The notes beneath the pieces are model-generated. The model searched no databases. It was not told the origin of the DNA and saw only the letters and a list, made by a program, of their open reading frames with translations. DNA of 64,000 nucleotides, from positions 1-64,000 of the forward strand of contig NZ_JADKPO010000003.1 in assembly GCF_015352445.1 (NCBI RefSeq), read 5' to 3'. The position numbers were made by a program, and so were the translations under genes. The stretch comes from Nocardioides agariphilus (lineage in GTDB: Bacteria > Actinomycetota > Actinomycetes > Propionibacteriales > Nocardioidaceae). Below are positions 27,021 through 34,700 of this stretch, one piece after another (within the stretch, counting starts at the first letter, position 1; every line of letters begins with the position of its first letter).

Positions 27021-28427
27021 GTGACCAAGACGCTCGCCCCCGCGCCCACCCTGGCCGTCGTCTCGATCGACACCCCGACCCTCGGCGACCGCAGCTACCT
27101 CGTCCACGACGGCGAGCTCGCCTTCGTCGTCGACCCCCAGCGCGACATCGACCGCGTCCTCGACCTCCTGAGCAAGCACGACCTGCGCCTGACCCACGTC
27201 CTCGAGACCCACATCCACAACGACTACGTCACCGGTGGCTTCGCCCTCGCGCAGGCCACCGGCGCGGCCTACCTGGTCAACGGCGCCGACGAGGTCGCCT
27301 TCCAGCGGACCCCCATCAGCGACGGCGACGTCATCGAGATCGGCGACCGCATGCGCGTCACGGCACTCGCCACCCCGGGCCACACCTTCACCCACCTCGC
27401 CTACGCCCTGCGCGACCTGGGCTCCGCAAGCGGCACCGGTACCGAGGTGGGCGTCTTCTCCGGCGGCTCGCTGCTGTACGGCGCAACCGGCCGCCCCGAC
27501 CTGCTCGGCCCCGACCACACCCACGACCTGGTCCGCCACCAGCACGCCTCGGCACACCGGCTGGCCGACCTGCTGCCTGACGACGCCGAAGTCTTCCCGA
27601 CCCACGGTTTCGGCTCCTTCTGCTCCGCCACCCAGTCCGACGCGACCTCGTCGACGATCGGTCGCGAGAAGCGGGCCAACCCGGTCCTGACCCAGGACGA
27701 GGAGACCTATGTCCGCGAGCTGCTCGCCGGTCTCGGCGCGTGGCCGGCCTATTACGCCCACATGGCGCCGGCCAACGCGGCCGGCCCGAGCGCGCCCGAC
27801 CTGAGCCCGCCCGAGCGGGCCGACGCCACCGAGCTACGCCGGCGCATCGAGTCCGGCGAGTGGGTCGTGGACCTGCGCAACCGCACCGCCTTCGCGGCCG
27901 GTCACGCCCCGGGCACGCTCAACTTCGGGCTCGATGGTGGCTTCGCGACCTACCTCGGCTGGCTCGTCCCCTGGGGCACCCCGATCACACTGCTCGGAGC
28001 GAGCGCCGAGGACGTTGCGGAGGCGCAGCGCGAGCTGGTCCGCATCGGCATCGACCGCCCGGCCGCCCACGCGACCGGCGGGCCCGGGGACTGGAGCACC
28101 GAGGCACCGGTCAGCTTCGCGACCGCGACCTTCGCGGACCTGGCCCAGGTCCGCCACCACCGCGACGTGGTCATCCTCGACGTCCGCCGCGCCGACGAGC
28201 ACGAGGTCGCCGCCATCACCGGCGCCGTCAACGTGCCGCTCCATGAGCTGTGGAGCCGCCTCGACGAGGTCCCGACCGGCGAGGTCTGGGTGCACTGCGC
28301 CGGTGGCTACCGCGCCTCGGTCGCCGCCTCGATGCTGCACGCCCACGGTCGCACCCTGGTCGCCATCGACGACAGCTTCGACAACGCCGAGACTGTCGGC
28401 CTGCACCTGGTCGGGCCCGGCGCCTGA
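27021..28427 (+). CDS. Persulfide dioxygenase-rhodanese fusion (CstB/ETHE1-like)
   Basis: 468 residues from GTG 27021. Metallo-beta-lactamase domain about 10-245: the motif THIHNDYVTGG (His, His, Asp iron ligands, with Tyr in place of the second-metal His, as in mono-iron persulfide dioxygenases), ATPGHTFTHLAY, GRPDLLG and FPTHGFGSFC. Then a rhodanese domain without Cys (about 265-350, TLLGAS in the loop position) and a second with Cys in HCAGGYRAS (about 360-460). This dioxygenase, pseudo-rhodanese, rhodanese order is that of CstB, which turns persulfides into thiosulfate. It works with the TauE exporter next door. Confidence 0.85.
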   Translation: MTKTLAPAPTLAVVSIDTPTLGDRSYLVHDGELAFVVDPQRDIDRVLDLLSKHDLRLTHVLETHIHNDYVTGGFALAQATGAAYLVNGADEVAFQRTPISDGDVIEIGDRMRVTALATPGHTFTHLAYALRDLGSASGTGTEVGVFSGGSLLYGATGRPDLLGPDHTHDLVRHQHASAHRLADLLPDDAEVFPTHGFGSFCSATQSDATSSTIGREKRANPVLTQDEETYVRELLAGLGAWPAYYAHMAPANAAGPSAPDLSPPERADATELRRRIESGEWVVDLRNRTAFAAGHAPGTLNFGLDGGFATYLGWLVPWGTPITLLGASAEDVAEAQRELVRIGIDRPAAHATGGPGDWSTEAPVSFATATFADLAQVRHHRDVVILDVRRADEHEVAAITGAVNVPLHELWSRLDEVPTGEVWVHCAGGYRASVAASMLHAHGRTLVAIDDSFDNAETVGLHLVGPGA

Positions 28428-28428
28428 C

Positions 28429-29250
28429 ATGACCCTCGTCCTCGCGGTCGTCGCCGGGGCGCTCATCGGGCTCAGCCTGGGCGCGCTCGGCGGCGGTGGC
28501 TCGATCCTGGCGGTGCCGGTCCTGGTCTACCTCCTCGGCCAGAGCCCCGCCCAGGCCACGACCGGCTCGCTGGTCGTCGTGGGGATCACGGCGCTCATCG
28601 GCGCCGTGGCCGCGGGCCGCGCGGGCCACGTGATGCTGGATCGCGGGGTCGTCTTCGGCCTCGTGGCCGTGGGCGGTGCCGTCCTCGGCGCCAATGCCTC
28701 GGCACGGGTCGACGAGGACGTGCTGCTCGTCGCCTTCGCGGCCCTGATGCTGCTCGTCGGCGCCCTCATGGCCGTCCGGCAGCTGCGCCACGGCCGCCAG
28801 GGCCCCCAGCACGCCGCGCGACCGACGCTGGACGACCCGATCATCACCTTCAGCCCCACCTTCGCCTGTGCGTGCCCTCGGGCGCTCAAGGTGCTCGTCA
28901 CCGCGACGCTCGTCGGCCTGCTGACCGGCTTCCTGGGTGTGGGCGGCGGGTTTCTCGTCGTACCGGCCCTGCTCCTGGGGCTCGCCCTCCCCCTCTCCTA
29001 CGCCGCCGGCACCTCGCTCGTGGTCATCGCGATCACCAGTGCCACGGCGCTCGCGGTCCGGGCGGGCGTGGGCAGCGCCCCCGACTGGGGCGCCGTCTTG
29101 GTCCTCACCCTCGCATCGGCCCTGGCGGCGGTCGCCGGCGCCCGCATCGCACACCGTGCCGACACCCGACACCTCTCCGGCGCCTTCACCGTCCTGGTCC
29201 TCGCGGTCGCCGCCTACACGGCCACTCGCGCGGTGCCCGCCCTCGTTTGA
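28429..29250 (+). CDS. TauE/SafE-type sulfite exporter
   Basis: 273 residues with about eight membrane segments in two repeats, each beginning with a glycine-rich helix (SLGALGGGGSILAVPVLVYL and LLTGFLGVGGGFLVVPALLL), the signature of the TauE/SafE family. A hydrophilic loop of about 40 residues with Cys-x-Cys (FACACPRA) divides the halves. The start is 1 nt after the stop of the dioxygenase gene. It likely exports sulfite or thiosulfate-type anions made by the operon enzymes. Confidence 0.85.
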   Translation: MTLVLAVVAGALIGLSLGALGGGGSILAVPVLVYLLGQSPAQATTGSLVVVGITALIGAVAAGRAGHVMLDRGVVFGLVAVGGAVLGANASARVDEDVLLVAFAALMLLVGALMAVRQLRHGRQGPQHAARPTLDDPIITFSPTFACACPRALKVLVTATLVGLLTGFLGVGGGFLVVPALLLGLALPLSYAAGTSLVVIAITSATALAVRAGVGSAPDWGAVLVLTLASALAAVAGARIAHRADTRHLSGAFTVLVLAVAAYTATRAVPALV

Positions 29251-29287
29251 TCACCATGCATCGCCACCCTCATCGAACGGAACATCC

Positions 29288-31453
29288 ATGAGCACCACCA
29301 CCGCCCCGTCGAGGAGCGCCTCCCCCGACTTCACCCCCGGCTTCCGCCCCGGACCGCTCGGCCGCCTCGGCCTCTGGGTGACCAACCACGCCAAGCTCGT
29401 CACCGGAATCTGGCTGCTGCTCATCGTCGGCCTGGGCGCCTTCGCCCCCCAGGTCGAGCACAACCTGTCCGGCGCCGGCTGGCAGGCCGACAGCTCGGAG
29501 TCCGTCGCGGCACGCGAGCTGGCCCAGGAGAGCTTCGGCGGCAACGCCTCCTCCGCGATCCAGGTCGTCGTGCACTCCACCGACGGCCCCGTCACCGAGG
29601 GCCCCGGCGCCGAGGTCCTCGCCCAGGTGACCCGGATGCTCCAGGCCGAGCCCCGCATCGCTGAGGTGATCCAGCCGATGCCCGGCGCCACCATCAGTCA
29701 GGACGGCAGCACCGCGATCATCCTCGCGGGCGCGGGCGCCGACACCAACGAGATGGTCCGCGTCGCCACCGACCTCAAGGGCGACCTCCAGAACCTCTCG
29801 GTCGAGGGCATCCAGGTGAACCCGACCGGCTCCTCGCTGCTCTGGTCGGACTTCAACGAGGCCAACCTCAAGGCGATGTTGAAGTCCGAGATGGTCTCCT
29901 GGCCCGTCACCATGGCGATCCTGGTGCTCGCCTTCGGCGCCCTCGTCGCCGCGGGCCTCCCGCTGATCCTGACCCTCGCGGGCCTCGTCGCCTCCGCCGG
30001 CTCGCTGGTCCTGATCAACGAGATCGTCCCGGTCTCCATCTGGGCGATGAACTTCGCGATGATGTTCGCCCTCGCGCTCGGCATCGACTACGCGCTGTTC
30101 CTCGTCGTGCGCTACCGCGCTTCCCGCATGGGGTCGGGCAACTCCGCACTCCAGGCCATCGCCGAGACCATGGACACCGCCGGCAAGGCCGTGCTGCTCT
30201 CCGGTGCGACCGTCTTGGTCTCGCTGTCTGCTGTGATGCTGGTGCCTTCGCCGTCCTTCCGCTCGATGGCCGGCGGGATCATGCTCTCGGTCGTCTTCGT
30301 CCTGGCCGCCACGCTCACCCTGCTGCCGCTGGTGCTGTTCAAGCTCGACCACAACATCAACAAGCTGTCGCTGCCCTGGGTCAGGACCGGGGAGCACCGC
30401 TCCCCGAAGTTCGCCGCATGGGGCGAGCGACTCTGGAAGCGCCCCGTCGTCTGGGGTCTGGGCGCGCTCATCGTGCTGCTGGCACTCGCCGCACCGATCA
30501 TCGGCCTCAAGACCGCTATGCCCTCGATCAAGGTCCTGCCCGAGGACGCCAGCGCCCGGATCGGCTACGACCTGGTCCAGCAGTCCTTCGGTGAAGGTGC
30601 GCCCGGCACTCTCCAGATCGTGATGAAGGAGTCCGACGCCGACGCCGCGAGAACCCAGCTCGCCTCCGACCCGGGCATCGCCGGGGCGATGCCCCCCACG
30701 CCGGCAGCCGACGACAGTGGGCTGGTCCTCATCCAGGCCGTCCCGACCGTCGACCCGTCCGACCCCGCGCTCAGCGAGACCGTCGCCCGGCTGCGCGCCG
30801 AGCTGCCGTCGAGCGCGCTCGTCGGAGGCGCGGCGGTGGAGAACCTCGACCTCAAGACACAGCTCGACGACTCCACACCGCTGGTCATCGGGGTCGTGCT
30901 CGTGCTCGGCTTCCTGCTGCTGCTGGTCGCGCTCCAGGCGCCGCTGATCTCGTTGCTCGGCACGCTGGCCAGCCTGCTCTCGACCGCCGCCGCCTTCGGC
31001 GTGGCTCGTCTTGTCTTCCAAGAGGGCATCGGCGCCGACTTCTTCGGCTTCGAGAGCCAGGGCTTCCTCGACGCGTGGGCGCCGGTGTTCTTCTTCGCGA
31101 TGATCTTCGCGATCGCGATGGACTACACCGTCTTCCTGCTGGCCTCGGCCAAGGAGCACTACGAGCACTCGGGCGACCCGAAGGACGCGATGGTCGGCTC
31201 GCTGGCCCACTCCGGACGAGTCATCTTCGCCGCAGGCGCGGTCATGGTCGCGGTGTTCTTCACCTTCGCGCTCTCCGGCCCGCTTCCCCCCAAGGAGATG
31301 GGCATCGTGCTCGGCGTCGCCGTGCTGCTCGACGCCTTCCTCGTTCGGCTCGTGCTGCTGCCGGTCATGCTGCGCCTCACCGGCAAGGCGGCCTGGTGGT
31401 CGCCGGCCTGGCTGCGACGCGTGCTGCCGACCATCACGTTCTCGCACGGCTGA
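29288..31453 (+). CDS. MMPL/RND-family transporter
   Basis: 721 residues, 11-12 membrane segments. Two MMPL halves: each has an N-terminal helix, an outer domain of about 130-150 residues and a bundle. Proton-relay Asp residues lie in ALGIDYALFLVVRYR and FAIAMDYTVFLLASAKEHY, the paired Asp-Tyr motifs of mycobacterial MmpL proteins. The substrate is unknown. It follows TauE by 37 nt and may share its transcript. The start at ATG 29288 gives a cytoplasmic head of about 35 residues. Confidence 0.83.
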   Translation: MSTTTAPSRSASPDFTPGFRPGPLGRLGLWVTNHAKLVTGIWLLLIVGLGAFAPQVEHNLSGAGWQADSSESVAARELAQESFGGNASSAIQVVVHSTDGPVTEGPGAEVLAQVTRMLQAEPRIAEVIQPMPGATISQDGSTAIILAGAGADTNEMVRVATDLKGDLQNLSVEGIQVNPTGSSLLWSDFNEANLKAMLKSEMVSWPVTMAILVLAFGALVAAGLPLILTLAGLVASAGSLVLINEIVPVSIWAMNFAMMFALALGIDYALFLVVRYRASRMGSGNSALQAIAETMDTAGKAVLLSGATVLVSLSAVMLVPSPSFRSMAGGIMLSVVFVLAATLTLLPLVLFKLDHNINKLSLPWVRTGEHRSPKFAAWGERLWKRPVVWGLGALIVLLALAAPIIGLKTAMPSIKVLPEDASARIGYDLVQQSFGEGAPGTLQIVMKESDADAARTQLASDPGIAGAMPPTPAADDSGLVLIQAVPTVDPSDPALSETVARLRAELPSSALVGGAAVENLDLKTQLDDSTPLVIGVVLVLGFLLLLVALQAPLISLLGTLASLLSTAAAFGVARLVFQEGIGADFFGFESQGFLDAWAPVFFFAMIFAIAMDYTVFLLASAKEHYEHSGDPKDAMVGSLAHSGRVIFAAGAVMVAVFFTFALSGPLPPKEMGIVLGVAVLLDAFLVRLVLLPVMLRLTGKAAWWSPAWLRRVLPTITFSHG

Positions 31454-31494
31454 TCACGCCTCGACCGCCGAGGCGTATCCCGGCGCCGCGGCAC

Positions 31495-31532
31495 GTGGTC
31501 CGGACGCCCGCCCCCACGGGCGTCCGGACCAC
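31495..31532 (+). terminator. 16-bp hairpin terminator after the MMPL gene
   Basis: Perfect 16-bp inverted repeat, arms 31495-31510 (GTGGTCCGGACGCCCG) and 31517-31532, loop of six. It is the strongest hairpin in the window, 40 nt after the MMPL stop; it ends the sulfur/MMPL operon. Confidence 0.8.
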
Positions 31533-31586
31533 ACCTCACACCACCTTCACCTTTCCTGCACCATCTCGAACCCAAGGAGTTCCACC

Positions 31587-31754
31587 ATGTGCCGAGCAGT
31601 CAGCTGCAAGCAGTGCGGCAAGACCACCTGGGCCGGCTGCGGCCAGCACGTCGAGCAGGTTCTCGCCCGCGTCCCGCGCGCCGAGCGTTGCGCCGGCCAC
31701 CCCCGCCAGTCGAGGCCCGGCATCTTCAGCCGCTTCTTCGCAGGCAAGGCATGA
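31587..31754 (+). CDS. Small zinc-ribbon-like protein (55 aa)
   Basis: 55 residues from ATG 31587, with AAGGAG seven nt upstream. It has five cysteines and two histidines, with CKQCGKTTWAGCGQHVEQVL and CAGH, which suggests a bound zinc. Short proteins beginning MCRAV with this pattern are widespread in actinobacteria but have no known role. The stop overlaps the methyltransferase start (ATGA), so the two are translated together. Confidence 0.7.
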   Translation: MCRAVSCKQCGKTTWAGCGQHVEQVLARVPRAERCAGHPRQSRPGIFSRFFAGKA

Positions 31755-32359
31755 GCGACGAGGGCGCTGGTCACTGGAACGCCGTCTTCGCCTCGCGGGA
31801 CCTCCACACGGTGTCGTGGTTCGAGGAGATGCCCACACACTCGGTTGAGCTGCTGCGCCCACAGCCTGGCTCGGTGATCGACATCGGGGCCGGCGCATCC
31901 CGGCTCCCCGACGCGCTCCTCGCCGACGGCCGCGACGACATCACCGTGCTCGACATCTCCCACGAGGCGCTGGCGGTGACGCGCGAGCGACTCGGCTCCG
32001 CGGAAGGCCGGGTGGGCTACATCGTCAGCGACGTCCTCAGCTGGGAGCCAGCGCGCACCTACGACGCGTGGCACGACCGGGCCGTGTTCCACTTCCTCAC
32101 AGCTCCGGCCGACCAGACGGCGTATGTCGGCCTCGCCGCCCGCGCCCTCACCCCCGGCGGACTACTCGTCCTGGCCACGTTCGGGCCAGACGGACCCACC
32201 TCCTGCTCAGGCCTGCCGACGGCTCGCCACTCGGCCGACGACCTCGCCGCCCTCTTCGCGCCCACCTTCACCCTCACTCATGCGGAGACGCGGATGCACC
32301 GGACTCCGGCCGGCGCCGAGCAGCAGTTCACCTGGGTCACGGCGCTCCGCACCCCTTAG
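31751..32359 (+). CDS. Class I SAM-dependent methyltransferase
   Basis: 202 residues. Motif I SVIDIGAGASRLPDALL, motif post-I ITVLDISHEALAVTRERL, a DVLSWEP acidic strand, and RAVFHFL (motif IV). Typical of small-molecule methyltransferases of the methyltransf_11/25 type; substrate unknown. Its start overlaps the small zinc-ribbon gene. Confidence 0.82.
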   Translation: MSDEGAGHWNAVFASRDLHTVSWFEEMPTHSVELLRPQPGSVIDIGAGASRLPDALLADGRDDITVLDISHEALAVTRERLGSAEGRVGYIVSDVLSWEPARTYDAWHDRAVFHFLTAPADQTAYVGLAARALTPGGLLVLATFGPDGPTSCSGLPTARHSADDLAALFAPTFTLTHAETRMHRTPAGAEQQFTWVTALRTP

Positions 32360-32377
32360 TCCCAAGAGACTCTGTCG

Positions 32378-32710
32378 TCAGCGCCTCTTGGCAACGGTCA
32401 GCAGCACCACGGAGTCCTCGACGGACTCGAGGGAGTGTCGGGAGTCGGGAACGAACATGAGGTCTCCGGGCGACCCGTTCCATCGGTTCTCCCCCGCCAG
32501 GAGGGTGACGCGGCCGTGGAGGACCTGGACGGTGGCCTCCCCGGGGTTCTCGTGCTCGTCGAGGCTCGTGCCTGCTCGCAACGCGATCAGGGTCTGGCGC
32601 AGCACATGCTCGTGGCCCCCGTAGATGGTGTGGGCGCTGCGGCCGCTCGAGGCCGTGGAGGCTGTCTCCAGGTGGTGCCGGACAAGCGCGGTCAACGACT
32701 CTTTCTGCAT
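32378..32710 (-). CDS. Small cupin protein
   Basis: 110 residues, single cupin barrel. The first motif is SLDEHENPGEATVQVLHGRV and the second is GDLMFVPDSRHSLESVED, with metal-binding His/Glu residues. It follows the hemerythrin gene by 52 nt on the same strand, so it is likely the last gene of the nar operon. The opposite methyltransferase converges; CCAAGAG and CTCTTGG at 32362-32368 and 32385-32391 form a weak hairpin. Confidence 0.75.
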   Translation of the reverse strand: MQKESLTALVRHHLETASTASSGRSAHTIYGGHEHVLRQTLIALRAGTSLDEHENPGEATVQVLHGRVTLLAGENRWNGSPGDLMFVPDSRHSLESVEDSVVLLTVAKRR

Positions 32711-32762
32711 GGTGTCTTCCTCACATCGGTGGGATCAGTGACGCCGCTGTCGACGATGAGCC

Positions 32763-33269
32763 TCAGGCGGGAGTGGCAGTCGGCTCCAGCGGCCCTGCCC
32801 CGGACCCCTCATCCAACAGGAAGCTGGGCGTCGTGGCGTGGGCGTCGTCGACGAGGTTCCAGCCGGCCGCTCCGAGGGTGACCACCGACGCCGGAAAGAT
32901 CCCGAGCTCCTCGCGTTGCACATGGACGTCGAGGTCGGCGAGCAGCCGCGTGACCCTGGGCGCGAACTCCGGCGAGGTGACATCGAGACCGGCGATGGCC
33001 AGCTCCAGCTCGCGGTGCTCGCCCTCGAGCGCGTCGACCTCCTCGCCGTACTCCCCACTCTCCCGGAGCGCACGGAAGATGCCGTTCTCCTCGCGTCCGA
33101 CGTGGCTGGTCAGGTGCCCGACGAGCCTGGTGACCAGCCGCATCGCGGTGGCCCGGTCATCCGACGCCAGGGCAGCCCGGACATGGCTCGCCTGATCGAC
33201 CAAGGACTCGTGCTCCGCCTTCAGCTCGGCGATGGCCGGCACGTCTTCGCATCCGCAGTAGCTGCACAT
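32763..33269 (-). CDS. Hemerythrin HHE-domain protein
   Basis: 168 residues. It starts with a cysteine-rich head MCSYCGCED, then an HHE four-helix bundle with iron ligands spaced as expected: LKAEHESLVDQ, HLTSHVGREENGIF, LEGEHRELE and HVQREELGIFP. Such proteins bind di-iron and may handle oxygen or nitric oxide. The start is 1 nt after the narI stop, so it is co-expressed with nitrate reductase; protection from NO or repair of iron centres is a sensible inference. Confidence 0.85.
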   Translation of the reverse strand: MCSYCGCEDVPAIAELKAEHESLVDQASHVRAALASDDRATAMRLVTRLVGHLTSHVGREENGIFRALRESGEYGEEVDALEGEHRELELAIAGLDVTSPEFAPRVTRLLADLDVHVQREELGIFPASVVTLGAAGWNLVDDAHATTPSFLLDEGSGAGPLEPTATPA

Positions 33270-33270
33270 C

Positions 33271-33999
33271 TCAACCCACCCGGTCCCAGCCGCGACGAGG
33301 TCGATGGCTGCCCAGCTGGTCGTCGTCGCGGCTGCGGTAGACGATGTAGGGACGGGTCAGGTACCCGAGTGGGGCGCTGAAGACGTGGACGAGGCGGGTG
33401 AACGGCCAGAGAGCGAACAGCCCGAACGCGACCAGCGCGTGGAGCTGGAAGCCCAACGGAGCCTCTGACATCAGCGAGGCGTCGGGTTGGAACGCCAGGA
33501 ACGAGCGGAACCAGACCGAGACACCCTCGCGGTAGTTGTAGTCCCCGCCGATGGTCAGGATCGACCCCGCGACGGTGTTCCACATACCCAGGACGATCAC
33601 CGCGGCCAGGAACGCGTACATGACCTTGTCCATGACAGTGGTCGCCGAGAACACCGGACCGACGGTGCGACGGCGGTAGATCAAGATGGCCATGCCCGCG
33701 ACGGCCATCACGCCGGCCACGAGGCCACCCGTGACGGCGACGACGTGGTAGGTCTCATGACTGACGCCCACGGCGTCGGTCCAAGACTGCGGGACCAGCA
33801 GCCCGATCACGTGACCACCGACCACGCCGAGCATCCCGAAGTGGAACAGCGGGCTACCGATCCGCAGCAGCCGGTTCTCGTAGAGCTGGGACGACCTGGT
33901 GGTCCAGCCGAACTTGTCGTAGCGGTAGCGCCACAGGTGCCCGACCACGAACGTGGTCAGGCAGACGTACGGGACGACCACGAACAGGAACTCATCCAT
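33271..33999 (-). CDS. narI: Respiratory nitrate reductase gamma subunit (cytochrome b)
   Basis: 242 residues, five membrane segments. Heme histidines lie in LFHFGMLGVVGGHVIGL and LHALVAFGLFALWPFTRLVH. It takes electrons from quinol on the outside and passes them to NarH. The ATG overlaps the narJ stop (TGATG). Confidence 0.92.
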   Translation of the reverse strand: MDEFLFVVVPYVCLTTFVVGHLWRYRYDKFGWTTRSSQLYENRLLRIGSPLFHFGMLGVVGGHVIGLLVPQSWTDAVGVSHETYHVVAVTGGLVAGVMAVAGMAILIYRRRTVGPVFSATTVMDKVMYAFLAAVIVLGMWNTVAGSILTIGGDYNYREGVSVWFRSFLAFQPDASLMSEAPLGFQLHALVAFGLFALWPFTRLVHVFSAPLGYLTRPYIVYRSRDDDQLGSHRPRRGWDRVG

Positions 34000-34700
34000 C
34001 AGCGGGCTCCGGGGAACGACGGCATGGGCAACAGGGTCCTCTCGGCGGCGGTGACCGAGCCGGGACTGAACTGCGGGGCGGCGAACGGTGCCAGCCCCAC
34101 CTCCTCCTCGGGCGGGCCCTCGGCGGCCAGGCGGCGTACGGCGTCTCGTTCATCGCCGCGCAGAGGCGGCAATGTGGCCGTGACCGCGTCGAGCAGGCCC
34201 GCCCACGGGGATCCCAGGTCTCGCAACGAGAGGCGGAGCAGCTCGAGCCCGGCCCGGTGGTCGAGCATCAGCCCCCGGCCGAGCTCGTGGTCGACGGTGG
34301 CGGCGAACTCGAGGACGACGCAGAGGTGATCGGGCAGCTCGCCGTCGTCGAGCTCGAACCCGGCCCCCAGGTAGGTCTGCTTGAAGCGCAGCAGCGCCAT
34401 CCCGCGCTTGCGCGTGTCCCCGTGGGCGAAGTACGTCAGGAACAGGTTGCAGCGCCGACGGTTGTCGAACGTCTCCACGTACTCGGCCTGGAGCTCCGGC
34501 AACGGCGTCGACACCAGCTGCCCCAGGAAGCCGAGGATCGGCGCCCCGACCGTGGGCGGCAAGCCCTCGGCTGCGGACCTGATCAGCTCCGCGCGGGCCA
34601 GCAGCGCCTCGTCGGGGTAGTCGAGGAGCAGCGAGGCCGACTGCCACACGATCGTCAGCTGCGTCGGGGACAGCCCCGAGGCGGCGCGTCGGGCGGTCAC
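33999..34700 (-). CDS. narJ: Nitrate reductase assembly chaperone
   Basis: 233 residues, helical TorD/NarJ fold (VWQSASLLLDYPDEALLARA; EYVETFDNRRRCNLFLTYFAHGDTRKRG; LPDHLCVVLEFAA). It helps insert the molybdenum cofactor into NarG. The GTG at 34700 is chosen because it overlaps the narH stop as GTGA, the operon's usual coupling. Longer open sequence upstream lies over narH and is rejected. Confidence 0.9.
   Translation of the reverse strand: MTARRAASGLSPTQLTIVWQSASLLLDYPDEALLARAELIRSAAEGLPPTVGAPILGFLGQLVSTPLPELQAEYVETFDNRRRCNLFLTYFAHGDTRKRGMALLRFKQTYLGAGFELDDGELPDHLCVVLEFAATVDHELGRGLMLDHRAGLELLRLSLRDLGSPWAGLLDAVTATLPPLRGDERDAVRRLAAEGPPEEEVGLAPFAAPQFSPGSVTAAERTLLPMPSFPGAR

Noticed and set aside
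29270-31447. Minus-strand open frame of over 700 codons across the MMPL gene
   Set aside because: Shadow of a clear multi-pass transporter; composition (Asp, Gly, His, Glu runs) is typical of antisense high-GC frames.
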